Below are positions 38,007-49,114 of a stretch of 64,000 bases of DNA, in pieces; the stretch's first letter is position 1; every line of letters begins with the position of its first letter. The notes below the pieces were generated by a model. That model did not search any database, was not told the DNA's origin, and saw only the letters and a list, made by a program, of their open reading frames with translations. Source of the DNA: Bradyrhizobium diazoefficiens USDA 110. Lineage in GTDB: Bacteria; Pseudomonadota; Alphaproteobacteria; Rhizobiales; Xanthobacteraceae. The translations under genes were made by a program, and so were the position numbers. The stretch is taken from assembly GCF_000011365.1 (NCBI RefSeq), contig NC_004463.1:310001-374000 (forward strand), given 5' to 3'.

Positions 38007-39179
38007 TCAGTCGTTCGATTCGGACTGGACCGTCAGCAGGAAGGAAAAGATGTGGTCGAACTGCTCGTCGGTGAAGACCTCTTTCCAGGCCGGCATGCCC
38101 TTGGTCGGCCGTCCCTCATGCACGGTCGTCCAGAACTTCTCGCGCATCTCGTCGCCGTAGCGGTGACGCAGCAGCCGCAGGTCGATCTTCCGCTCGCTCT
38201 GGATCGCGTCGGGGCCGTGGCAGTGCGCACAGGTTCCGTTGAAGATCTCCTTGCCCGAGCCGACGGCCTCGGCGGCCGGCGCGGCCGCGTCCCCCTTGGT
38301 CTCGGTCGCCACCACATTGGCGGTCTGCGTCACGCCGGGTCCGGTCCCGGTCGTCGTTCCCGCCGGCATCGCCTGGGTCGCACCGAAGCGCGCCGGCTGG
38401 CCGGTCGGCAGGCCATATTTCACCGCGAGCGCGCCGATCGTGCCCTGAAGCTGCGGCAGGACGGCATCGACGCGATCACGCAGCTCGGTGGACGTCTTCG
38501 CAAAGCCGATCGCCGCATCCCATGACAGGCCCTCACCCTCGGTGAGCTGGATCTGATAGCGATCGCCGTAGCTGGTCTTGTTCAGCCAGCCGGCGACCGG
38601 CCCCCAGATGAAGGCGACGTCGGCCTTGCCCTGATCGAGCGCCTGCATGCCTTGCTCGGGCGACAGCACCGTCACCTTCTGGATGTCGTCGCGGCTCGCG
38701 AGCAGATTCTGCGGCGTGCTGGCGAACTGCACGGCAACGCGCTTGCCCTTGAGGCCGTCGATGCCATCGAGCGCCTGCCCCTTGGCGGCCACGAGGGCAT
38801 AGCCCTGCTTCGCGAACGCGTTGGAGAAGATCACGGCCGGTCCCATGAAATCCTCGGACCGCGGCAGCCCGATCATGGCGTCGCATTGCTTGCCGAGCAG
38901 GGTGACGCGCACGGTGCGCTTGCCGAAATAGGATTTGTACCAGTCATAGGCGATCGGCCGGCCGAGCGCCTGCGCCAGGGCCTGCCCGATCTCGACATAG
39001 AAGCCCGGTTGCGACGGACTATCGCTCGAGAATGGAAGATTGGTCGGATCGGCGCAGAGGCGGAGCGGCTGCGCCTCGTCTGCGCGCAGCGAGACCGGAA
39101 CGATCAGCGCGGCACATGTGAGCAGGCCTGCGATGGCGCGATTTCGGCTCGCACCGATGCCAGAATGATTCGGACGCAT
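38007..39179 (-). CDS. XoxJ-like periplasmic binding protein fused to cytochrome c
   Basis: A 390-residue exported protein. A signal peptide (AIAGLLTCAALIVPVSLRAD) is followed by a family 3 solute-binding fold of the kind next to quinoprotein dehydrogenases (LRLCADPTNLPFSS, YDWYKSYFGKRTVR, QCDAMIGLPRSED, VAVQFASTPQNLL, GKADVAFIWGPVAGW; about residues 30-270). A Pro/Thr/Ala-rich linker (about 270-305) leads to a class I cytochrome c domain with haem motif CAHCH near residue 317 and a likely Met ligand in TKGMPAW. ATG 39179 follows GGGAGACGAGG. In most methylotrophs XoxJ and XoxG are separate proteins. The fusion probably accepts electrons from the neighbouring PQQ dehydrogenase. Confidence 0.85.
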   Translation of the reverse strand: MRPNHSGIGASRNRAIAGLLTCAALIVPVSLRADEAQPLRLCADPTNLPFSSDSPSQPGFYVEIGQALAQALGRPIAYDWYKSYFGKRTVRVTLLGKQCDAMIGLPRSEDFMGPAVIFSNAFAKQGYALVAAKGQALDGIDGLKGKRVAVQFASTPQNLLASRDDIQKVTVLSPEQGMQALDQGKADVAFIWGPVAGWLNKTSYGDRYQIQLTEGEGLSWDAAIGFAKTSTELRDRVDAVLPQLQGTIGALAVKYGLPTGQPARFGATQAMPAGTTTGTGPGVTQTANVVATETKGDAAAPAAEAVGSGKEIFNGTCAHCHGPDAIQSERKIDLRLLRHRYGDEMREKFWTTVHEGRPTKGMPAWKEVFTDEQFDHIFSFLLTVQSESND

Positions 39180-39268
39180 CCTCGTCTCCCATAGCTTTGT
39201 TGAGCCGGAGCTCGTTGAGCCAAGCGCAGCGGCACCAGGCATCGGCCGATGCCGCAACCAAAGTCTGG

Positions 39269-39305
39269 AAAAAGCGCGCGCGTATCCCGCGGGGATACGC
39301 GCGCG
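39269..39305 (-). terminator. Rho-independent terminator after PQQ dehydrogenase gene
   Basis: On the minus strand a perfect 14-bp stem (arms 39292-39305 and 39275-39288) with a 3-nt loop is followed by TTTTT (39269-39273). It lies 5 bp beyond the dehydrogenase stop codon, so the downstream fusion gene must rely on read-through or its own promoter. Confidence 0.9.
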
Positions 39306-39310
39306 AGTGG

Positions 39311-41026
39311 TCACTGGACGGAGAACACGAAGAGCGAACCGCCCTCGGGAGCTGCGGCCGTCATCTTCTTTCCTACCTCGCCCAGGAACGCAGGCAGCGC
39401 AGCCGTGCGGCCGACGACGATGGCGACATATTGCTTGCCGTCGACCTGGTAGGTCACCGGACCTGCGCCGATGCCGGAGCCGAGATTCCTGCTCCACAAC
39501 ACCTTGCCGGACTTCGCATCGATGGCGCGGAAATCGCCATGGATGTTGCCGGCAAACACGAGGCCACCGCCGGTGGTCAGCGTGCCGCCGTTGAACGGCA
39601 GGTCTTCCTTGATCGACCAGACCTTCTTCTGCGCGACCGGATCCCAGGCCACGAGCTCGCCGAGGAAACCGCCGGGGCCTTCCTTGGTCGGGAATTCGGC
39701 GCCGAGATAGAACACACCGCGCTTGTAGGCGACGTCGGAGACCGACCAGTCCATGCAGACATTGTTGGACGGGATGTAGACGAGGCCGGTCTGCGGGTTG
39801 AACGACATCGGCTGCCAGTTCTTGCCGCCGATCAGGTTCGGGCAGATGTCCTTGGCGGGATGGTTCGGCCCGGGACGCTTGTCGGGATCCTCGACCGCGC
39901 GCATCGTGGCGATGTCCCACTTCTTGGCCCAGTTGGAGAACACGTATTTCTCCGCCGAAAGCACCTTGCCGGTCTCGCGATTGGCGACGAAGAAGTAGCC
40001 GTTGCGATCCGCCTTCATCAGCGCCGGCACGGTGCTGCCGCCGATCTTCAGATCCGCGAGCACGGCTTCGTTGACGCCGTCATAGTCCCAGGCATCGGCC
40101 GGCGTGGTCTGGATGTGCCACTTGATCTTGCCGGTGTTGGGATCGAACGCCACCGTCGAGGCGGTGTAGAGGTTGGTCAGCTTGCCGAAATTGCCGTCGC
40201 CGGTCGAGCGTACCGCCGTGTTCCAGGGACCGGGATTGCTGGTACCCCAATAGACCGTGTCGGTCTTCGGATCGTAGGAGCCGACCAGCCAGGCCGCACC
40301 GCCGCCATGCTGGGCGGAGTCGCCCTTCCAGGTGTCGCCGCCGGGCTCATCCGGCGACGGAACGGTGTAGGTCTGCCACAGCTGCTTGCCGGTGTTGATG
40401 TCGAAGGCCTGGAGCGAGCCGCGCACGCCGTACTCGCCGCCGCCGAAACCGGTGATGACCTTGTCGCGCACGACGAGCGGCGGCGAGGTGATGACCGAAC
40501 CCTGCTTGTAATCGACCACCTTCGCCGTCCAGAGCGCCTTGCCGGTCGCGGCATCGAGCGCCGTCAGCTTGCCGTCGAGGCGGCCGACGAAGATCTTGCC
40601 GTCGGCATAGGAGACGCCGCGATTGTTCACGTCGCAGCAGGCGTATTGCAGCACGTCCTCGGGAATATCGGGTTCGTAGGTCCATTTGCGCACGCCGGTG
40701 GCGGCATCGAGCGCGTAGACGTATTTCGGGCCCCAGGAGCTCGAAACGTAGAGCGTGTTACCGACGACGATCGGCGAGGATTCGTTCGAACGGAGCGAGG
40801 CGAGCGAGAACGAATAAGCGAGCGTCAGCTTGCCGGCGTTCTCGGTGTTGATCTGCTTCAGCGGGCTGAAGCGCGTGTTGCCGTAGTCGTGGCCGGCAAC
40901 GGCCCACTGGCTCGAGTCGGATTGCGCCTTGAGCAGGGAGTCGTTGGCGCGAACGCCCGACGTAGCGGTAGCCAGCATCGCAACCATCGAGATGCCAGCC
41001 AAGAAGCCCTTCGTTCCAAAGGTCAT
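39311..41026 (-). CDS. PQQ-dependent alcohol dehydrogenase, lanthanide type
   Basis: A 571-residue periplasmic eight-blade quinoprotein. Signal peptide cleaved near SGVRA-NDSL. It has the vicinal disulfide VLQYACCDV, repeated W-motifs such as ALDAATGKALWTAKV, the substrate/PQQ region GTSNPGPWNT, and the catalytic segment AWDYDGVNE. The DxD pair there (Asp-Tyr-Asp) is the mark of lanthanide-binding XoxF/ExaF-type enzymes; calcium MxaF enzymes have Ala at the second place. ATG 41026 follows GGAGGG. The enzyme oxidises primary alcohols and passes electrons to a cytochrome c, probably the fused one next door. XoxF versus ExaF/PedH subtype is unresolved. Confidence 0.9.
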   Translation of the reverse strand: MTFGTKGFLAGISMVAMLATATSGVRANDSLLKAQSDSSQWAVAGHDYGNTRFSPLKQINTENAGKLTLAYSFSLASLRSNESSPIVVGNTLYVSSSWGPKYVYALDAATGVRKWTYEPDIPEDVLQYACCDVNNRGVSYADGKIFVGRLDGKLTALDAATGKALWTAKVVDYKQGSVITSPPLVVRDKVITGFGGGEYGVRGSLQAFDINTGKQLWQTYTVPSPDEPGGDTWKGDSAQHGGGAAWLVGSYDPKTDTVYWGTSNPGPWNTAVRSTGDGNFGKLTNLYTASTVAFDPNTGKIKWHIQTTPADAWDYDGVNEAVLADLKIGGSTVPALMKADRNGYFFVANRETGKVLSAEKYVFSNWAKKWDIATMRAVEDPDKRPGPNHPAKDICPNLIGGKNWQPMSFNPQTGLVYIPSNNVCMDWSVSDVAYKRGVFYLGAEFPTKEGPGGFLGELVAWDPVAQKKVWSIKEDLPFNGGTLTTGGGLVFAGNIHGDFRAIDAKSGKVLWSRNLGSGIGAGPVTYQVDGKQYVAIVVGRTAALPAFLGEVGKKMTAAAPEGGSLFVFSVQ

Positions 41027-41432
41027 GTATTCCCTCCACGATGTTGTTGTGCACGCCATGTTAGGCGCCTGAGCGCGCCGCGCCCGTGATGCGCAGTTCG
41101 TCTGCGAGCCATCGTTCGAAATTACAGCATCGCCTTGTCGCGCTTAGTATAGGCGGAAGGTAGTAGTGCAAATCATTGGCGGCTTTTGCCGCTCATCTCG
41201 TTGTCCGGGCTTGCGTCTTGCCCTTATTTTACAGCTCGAAAAGCGCCATCGGATTTGGGCAGCATCGCGCCGTAATCCGCTTCGTCCGCCCAATCAGCGC
41301 AGTAGGTTGGGCAAAGCAAAGCGTGCCCACCTCTTCTCTCGCAATCGTGGATTGGTTAAGTGGTGGGCACGGCGCAAGAGCGCCTTTGCCCACCCTACAA
41401 GTTCGCGTCAGGCGCCGAGGACGACGCGCTGA
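41027..41432. other. Intergenic region with family C repeat
   Basis: 406 bp upstream of the PQQ dehydrogenase and downstream of coxG. The dehydrogenase promoter should lie in 41027-41290. The rest is the repeat at 41302-41398. No gene was found. Confidence 0.5.
41302..41398. repeat. Intergenic palindromic repeat, family C
   Basis: It runs from GTAGGTTGGGCAAAGCAAAG to the complementary GCGCCTTTGCCCACCCTAC, with internal GTGCCCACC and GGTGGGCAC arms. It forms a long imperfect hairpin. It is of a type commonly scattered in rhizobial genomes and is the only copy I found in this window. Confidence 0.75.
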
Positions 41433-41882
41433 TCACGATGATGGCGCTACCACAGCCGCGAAGCTTTCGAAGAAATTCGCGGCAAGCTTTCGCGACGTCG
41501 AGTCGATCAGCCGCGAGCCGAGCTGTGCGAGCTTGCCGCCGATCTGCGCGTCGGCCTCGTAGTGCAGGACGGTGACGCCAGGCGATTCTTCTTCCAGCCT
41601 GACCTTCGCGCCGCCCTTGGCAAAGCCGGCGACGCCGCCGGCGCCTTCGCCGACGATGCGGTAGCCGTTGGGCGCATCGATATCGGTCAGCGTCACCTTG
41701 CCGCTGAACGTCGCCTTCACCGGGCCGACCTTCAGCACCACGGTCGCAATCATCTCCGTCGGCGATGCCATCTCGAGCGATTGGCAGCCGGGAATGCAGC
41801 GCCTGAGAATATCGGGATCGTTGAGCGCGGCCCACACATTGGCTTTCGACGCTGGGATACGCTGACTGTCGTTCATCTGCAT
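41433..41882 (-). CDS. coxG: CoxG family protein (SRPBCC fold)
   Basis: A 149-residue protein of the CoxG family: IPASKANVWAALNDPDILRRCIPGCQSLE, then MIATVVLKVGPVKATFSGKVTL and a late GGKLAQLGSRLIDSTSRKLAANFFESF. In Oligotropha, CoxG helps anchor CO dehydrogenase to the membrane; this form lacks a long C-terminal tail, so a chaperone-like or maturation role is also possible. ATG 41882 follows GGGGTGGAAGCG. It is divergent from coxSLM with 592 bp between. Confidence 0.9.
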   Translation of the reverse strand: MQMNDSQRIPASKANVWAALNDPDILRRCIPGCQSLEMASPTEMIATVVLKVGPVKATFSGKVTLTDIDAPNGYRIVGEGAGGVAGFAKGGAKVRLEEESPGVTVLHYEADAQIGGKLAQLGSRLIDSTSRKLAANFFESFAAVVAPSS

Positions 41883-42474
41883 CGCTTCCACCCCTTTTGA
41901 CCGTTGCTTGTATGGCACGACTAGGGCGGCGCCCGGCTGCGATCAATCGCCAGGAAGTACTAGGGGTGCTTTTTCTGGCGTCTCATTCACTCAATCCACT
42001 CTGCGGCCCGATGGATTCCGGGCTCCCTCGCTCCGCTCGGGCCCCGGAGTGACGGAATGGACTGTCCGGCGAGGAACGCCAAGGTCAACATCAATAGAAT
42101 CAATGAGTTAGCCTGCCGCCGTCTACTACCAAGATCGCGATTACAACGGCGTGGGCGCGTGCTCCTATTCGCAACAACGAACACGACATCAAAGGGAGAA
42201 ACGACGCGCCAAGGGCGCCGACATCCAGGGCCAGCGCCTCGCGCCGGCGGCTGAACCCAGCCGCCATCGACGAAGCGGAGATCGTTTTCGAAAGCTCCCT
42301 GCAAGGTCGCGCCACGCACTGGCGGCGGCACGGAACATCGTGGCCGAATCGCTGACCTGCGACAACCGCCATGATGACCTTTCCATGACGCGCAGTCCCC
42401 AAAATCCCAGTTGCAAAGTTCCGTTCGCGCTGTCTCTAATTGGAATAACTACAAACATTCGGGAGGACTTCACC
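41883..42474. other. Divergent intergenic region, coxG to coxS
   Basis: 592 bp without a convincing gene. It includes a short family B-like repeat remnant at 42010-42055 (GATTCCGGGCTCCCTCGCTC with GAGCGGGCCCCGG). The coxS Shine-Dalgarno GGGAGGA (42461-42467) lies at its right end. Open frames here are Arg-rich noise. Confidence 0.55.
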
Positions 42475-42960
<486 letters not shown>

Positions 42961-43044
42961 GGCCGCCCGCCTCGAACAAAGACCACCACTTGCTGCTTTC
43001 GATGGAAAGCGCAGTCAAAATAATTCCGGTCGGGAGGACCAGAC

Positions 43045-45387
<2,343 letters not shown>

Positions 45388-45409
45388 CCGCCTCATCATC
45401 GTCATTCCG

Positions 45410-45499
45410 GGGCGACGCGAAGCGTCGAACCCGGAATCTGGAGCCACGAATTCAACCTCGAGATTCCGGGTCTGCGCCTGCGGCGCATCCCGGAATGAC
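45410..45499. repeat. Intergenic palindromic repeat, family B, inside cox operon
   Basis: It starts CGTCATTCCGGGGCGACG and ends GCATCCCGGAATGAC, with the internal pair AACCCGGAATCT / AGATTCCGGGTC. It sits between coxL and coxM. Copies at 50003-50082 and 51398-51486. Confidence 0.8.
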
Positions 45500-45526
45500 A
45501 GAGAAAAGATTTCAGGAGCAACCAAG

Positions 45527-46327
45527 ATGTACCAGACAACCTATCATCGCGCCTCCTCGGTCGACGAAGCCGCCAGCCTGTTCGGCAAGAGCAGCGAGGC
45601 GAAATTCCTGTCCGGCGGCCAGACGCTGCTGCCGGTGATGAAGCAGCGCCTCGCCAGCCCGTCCGACGTGATCGACCTCGGCAAGATCAAGGACATGATC
45701 GGCATCGAGGCCGCCGGCGACACGCTGACCATCAAGGCCGCCACGCCGCATTACGACGTGGCGACCAGCGATGCCGCGAAGAAGGCGATCCCCGCGCTCG
45801 CCTATCTCGCGTCGCTGATCGGCGACCCCGCCGTGCGCTACCGCGGCACGATCGGCGGCTCGCTCGCCAACAACGACCCTGCCGCGGATTATCCGGCCGC
45901 GACGCTGGCGCTCGGTGCCACCGTGAAGACCAACAAGCGTTCGATCTCGGCGGAGGATTTCTTCAAGGGCCTGTTTACGACGGCGCTCGAGGACGGCGAG
46001 ATCATCACCGCCGTGTCGTTCCCGGTTCCGGGGAAAGCGGGCTACGCGAAATTCCCGCATCCGGCCTCGCGCTTTGCGCTGACCGGCGTGTTCGTCGCGC
46101 AGACGAAGTCGGGCGATGTCCGCGTTGCCGCCACGGGCGCCTCGCAGAGCGGCGTGGTGCGCATTCCCGCCATCGAAGCCGCGCTCAAGGCCAACTGGTC
46201 GCCGTCGGCGATCGACAGCGTGACTATTTCGGCGAGCGGACTTCTGTCCGACATCCACGGCACGTCGGAGTATCGTGCGAACCTCATCAAGGTGATGGCG
46301 CAGCGTGCGGTGGCCGCCGCAGGCTGA
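45527..46327 (+). CDS. coxM: CO dehydrogenase-like medium subunit, FAD (CoxM)
   Basis: A 266-residue FAD subunit with the binding motifs AKFLSGGQTLLPVMKQR and TIGGSLANNDPAADYPA, and a C-terminal CO_deh_flav_C domain. ATG 45527 follows AGGAGCAACCAAG; the frame upstream runs through repeat B and is not coding. It completes the CoxSLM heterotrimer. Confidence 0.94.
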   Translation: MYQTTYHRASSVDEAASLFGKSSEAKFLSGGQTLLPVMKQRLASPSDVIDLGKIKDMIGIEAAGDTLTIKAATPHYDVATSDAAKKAIPALAYLASLIGDPAVRYRGTIGGSLANNDPAADYPAATLALGATVKTNKRSISAEDFFKGLFTTALEDGEIITAVSFPVPGKAGYAKFPHPASRFALTGVFVAQTKSGDVRVAATGASQSGVVRIPAIEAALKANWSPSAIDSVTISASGLLSDIHGTSEYRANLIKVMAQRAVAAAG

Positions 46328-46361
46328 CGATCCCGCTCTAGCGACTGAACGCAAATTTTCC

Positions 46362-46392
46362 GCGGCGCGCAGAAATGCGCGCCGCTTTTATT
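46362..46392 (+). terminator. Rho-independent terminator of cox operon
   Basis: A perfect 10-bp stem GCGGCGCGCA / TGCGCGCCGC with a GAAA tetraloop, followed by TTTTATT. It lies 34 bp after the coxM stop. Confidence 0.93.
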
Positions 46393-46532
46393 ATGCGCCC
46401 ATGCATGAAAACCGCTTGCCTCGCTGGCGGGAAGGCGAGAAAAGTTAATCAGCCGATTAACTCGCCCCCAAGAGCAACGTGAGGCGTTTGCCGGACCACC
46501 GGCACTTGCCCGCGACCCGAGGAAACAACAAC

Positions 46533-47645
46533 GTGCTCGACAAATCAGCCCCCACCTCGTCCGTCCGCGCCTCCGGCCCGCTCTCGGGCTTCCGCATCGT
46601 CGAATTCGCCGGCATCGGGCCCGGCCCGTTCGCCTGCATGATGCTGGCCGACATGGGCGCCGACGTCGTCACGCTCGACCGGGTCGGCGCCAAGAAGAGC
46701 ATGAAGTCGGTGGCGGGCCGCGGCCGCAAGGTGATCGAGCTCGACCTCAAGGACAAGGCGGCGATCGCACAGGTGCTCGACCTGCTTGCGAGCGCCGATG
46801 CGCTGGTCGAAGGTTTTCGTCCCGGCGTGATGGAGCGGCTCGGACTGGGCCCCGAAATGGTGCTCGCGCGCAACCCAAAGCTCGTCTACGGCCGCATGAC
46901 CGGCTGGGGCCAGGAAGGCCCGCTCGCGAATGCCGCCGGCCACGACATCAACTACATCTCCATCACCGGCGCGCTCGCCGCGATCGGCCCGAAGGAGGCG
47001 CCGGTGCCGCCGCTCAACCTGGTCGGCGATTTCGGCGGCGGTGCGCTCTACCTCGTCGTCGGCGTGCTCGCGGCCCTGCTCGAAGCATCGAGGTCCGGCA
47101 AGGGCCAGGTGGTCGATGCCGCGATGTGCGACGGCGCGGCATCGCTGATGTCGTTCTTCTTCGACATGACCACGATCGGCCGCTGGACCGAAGGGCGCAA
47201 CCAGAACTTCCTCGACGGCGGCGCGCATTTCTACGGCGTCTACGAATGCGCCTGCGGCCATTTCGTCTCGATCGGCTCGATCGAGCCGCAGTTCTACGCG
47301 CTGCTGCGCCAGCACGCGGGCCTGACCGACGCCGATTTCGACGCGCAGATGGACCGCAAGGCCTGGCCGGCGCTGAAGGAAAAGCTGAAAGCCGTGTTCA
47401 AGAGCAAGACGCGCGAGGACTGGTGCAAGATCATGGAAGGCACCGACATCTGCTTCGCGCCGGTGCTGACCATGTCGGAGGCCACGCAACATCCGCACAT
47501 GGTCGCCCGACAGGTGTTCGTCGAGCGCCACGGCGTGAAACAACCTGCGCCCGCACCAAGGTTCTCACGGACGCCATCAGCGGTGCGCGAGCCGGAGGGC
47601 GCGGAGATCGCGGCGGTGACGAAGGCGTGGCAGGCGGCGAAATAA
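46533..47645 (+). CDS. CaiB/BaiF family III CoA-transferase, alpha-methylacyl-CoA racemase-like
   Basis: A 370-residue enzyme: [20 protein letters not shown] with [12 protein letters not shown] at the N-terminus, [12 protein letters not shown], then [28 protein letters not shown], the segment that holds the His/Asp acid-base pair of methylacyl-CoA racemases (Asp in GHDINY). The start is GTG 46533 with GAGGAAAC upstream. It likely epimerises 2-methylacyl-CoA in branched-chain fatty acid or steroid breakdown; a CoA-transferase role cannot be excluded. Confidence 0.88.
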   Translation: MLDKSAPTSSVRASGPLSGFRIVEFAGIGPGPFACMMLADMGADVVTLDRVGAKKSMKSVAGRGRKVIELDLKDKAAIAQVLDLLASADALVEGFRPGVMERLGLGPEMVLARNPKLVYGRMTGWGQEGPLANAAGHDINYISITGALAAIGPKEAPVPPLNLVGDFGGGALYLVVGVLAALLEASRSGKGQVVDAAMCDGAASLMSFFFDMTTIGRWTEGRNQNFLDGGAHFYGVYECACGHFVSIGSIEPQFYALLRQHAGLTDADFDAQMDRKAWPALKEKLKAVFKSKTREDWCKIMEGTDICFAPVLTMSEATQHPHMVARQVFVERHGVKQPAPAPRFSRTPSAVREPEGAEIAAVTKAWQAAK

Positions 47646-47671
47646 TCTCCGCCGTCGCAACACGCTCCGCT

Positions 47672-47850
47672 GTCGTCCCGGACAAGCGCAGCTCTCGACA
47701 ACGCGTAGCGTTGCCTAGAGCGGAGCGCTGATCCGGGATCCATAACCACAGGCCGTTGTGGTTACGGGACTCGGAGTTACCGCTTTCGCGCCGCAACTCC
47801 TCCCTGCGGCTATGGGTCCCGGATCGGCGCTTGCGCTTGTCCGGGACGAC
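47672..47850. repeat. Intergenic palindromic repeat, family A (long form)
   Basis: It runs from GTCGTCCCGGACAAGCGCAG to GCGCTTGTCCGGGACGAC, with inner ATCCGGGATCCATAACCACAG and CTATGGGTCCCGGATCGGCG. It fills the gap between the CoA-transferase and hppD, which converge on it, and may end both transcripts. Confidence 0.85.
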
Positions 47851-47889
47851 ACCTGTTATGAGGCGGCAAATGCAGGCAATAGCGACGAG

Positions 47890-49008
47890 CTACGCCGCAT
47901 CATCCACCTTCAACACCCCACGCCGGATCTGGTCCTCCTCGATCGACTCGAACAGGGCCTTGAAGTTGCCCTCGCCAAAGCCGTCGTCGCCCTTGCGCTG
48001 GATGAACTCGAAGAAGATCGGGCCGATCGCGTTGGCCGAGAAGATCTGCAGCAGCACCTTGGTCTGGCCGCCGTCCACCACGCCTTCGCCGTCGATCAGG
48101 ATGCCGTTCTTCTGAAGCCGTGCGATGTCCTCGCCATGCTTCGGCAGGCGCGCGTCGATCCGCTCGAAATAGGTCTCGGGCGGCGAGGGCATGAAGGGCA
48201 GGCCGGCTTCGCGCAGGCCTTCGATGGTCTGGTGGATGTCGCGGCAGCCGCAGGCGATGTGCTGGATGCCTTCGCCGCGATAGATCTTCAGATATTCCTC
48301 GATCTGGCCGGAATCGCCGGCGTCCTCGTTGATCGGAATCCGGATCTTGCCGTCGGGGCTGGTCAGCGCGCGCGAGAACAGGCCGGAGGCACGGCCCTCG
48401 ATGTCGAAGAAGCGGATCTGGCGGAAGTTGAACAGCCTTTCGTAGAAGCCGGTCCAGACATCCATGCGGCCGCGATGGACGTTGTGGGTGAGGTGGTCGA
48501 GATAGAACAGGCCGGCACCGACCGGCTTGGGATCGCGCGCGCCCAGCCACTCGTACTCGGAATCATAGGCCGAGCCCTTGGCGCCGTAGCGATCGACGAA
48601 ATAGAGCAGGCTGCCGCCGATGCCCTTGATCGCGGGCACGTCGAGCGCCTTCTGCGCGGATGACACGTTGGCGGGCTCGGCGCCGAGCGCAATCGCGCGG
48701 TCGTAGGCCGCCTTCGCATCGACGACGCGAAACGCCATCGACGGCGCACAGGGACCGTGCGCGGCAACGAAATCGTAGCCGTGGGTGCCGGGCTCCTCGT
48801 TGACGAGATAGTTGATGTCGCCCTGGCGATAGACCGTGATCGCCTTGGTCTTGTGGCGCGCGACGGGCACATAGCCCATCAGCTTGAACAGCGCGTGCAG
48901 CTGTTCCGGATTGGGATGCGCATATTCGACGAACTCGAAGCCGTCGGTGCCCATCGGATTGTCGGCGCTGATCGTGGCCGGCGGTGCATCGTGCGGAAAC
49001 GGACCCAT
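47890..49008 (-). CDS. hppD: 4-hydroxyphenylpyruvate dioxygenase
   Basis: A 372-residue Fe(II) enzyme converting 4-hydroxyphenylpyruvate to homogentisate in tyrosine breakdown. Two vicinal-oxygen-chelate halves are present; the iron ligands are in LDHLTHNVHRGRMD, GIQHIACGCRD and FFEFIQRKGDDGFGEGNF. ATG 49008 follows GGGAGAGCAGC. It is divergent from an Lrp-type regulator, with a candidate operator between them. Its product feeds HmgA encoded 2.5 kb away. Confidence 0.95.
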   Translation of the reverse strand: MGPFPHDAPPATISADNPMGTDGFEFVEYAHPNPEQLHALFKLMGYVPVARHKTKAITVYRQGDINYLVNEEPGTHGYDFVAAHGPCAPSMAFRVVDAKAAYDRAIALGAEPANVSSAQKALDVPAIKGIGGSLLYFVDRYGAKGSAYDSEYEWLGARDPKPVGAGLFYLDHLTHNVHRGRMDVWTGFYERLFNFRQIRFFDIEGRASGLFSRALTSPDGKIRIPINEDAGDSGQIEEYLKIYRGEGIQHIACGCRDIHQTIEGLREAGLPFMPSPPETYFERIDARLPKHGEDIARLQKNGILIDGEGVVDGGQTKVLLQIFSANAIGPIFFEFIQRKGDDGFGEGNFKALFESIEEDQIRRGVLKVDDAA

Positions 49009-49094
49009 GCTGCTCTCCCAAATGGCTGCTGGCAGGAACTATCCTTCATGGGACGCGCAAGGGGCGTGCAAACGGGACGACATTTGACTATCAT

Positions 49095-49111
49095 ATGCAC
49101 GATCCGTGCAT
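49095..49111. promoter_or_regulatory. Candidate operator between hppD and Lrp-type gene
   Basis: Inverted repeat ATGCACG-ATC-CGTGCAT in the gap between the divergent hppD and AsnC/Lrp genes, flanked by TTTGA (49083-49087) and TCAAA (49111-49115). Lrp-family regulators commonly bind such dyads next to the divergent gene they control. Confidence 0.5.
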
Positions 49112-49114
49112 CAA

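Noticed and set aside
39180..39920. Upstream extension of the binding-protein/cytochrome frame
   Set aside because: Lies antisense-like over the dehydrogenase coding end in another frame and precedes a clear signal peptide start at 39179.
42100..42402. Possible small gene in the coxG-coxS gap
   Set aside because: No Shine-Dalgarno, no recognisable domain, Arg/Ala-rich composition.
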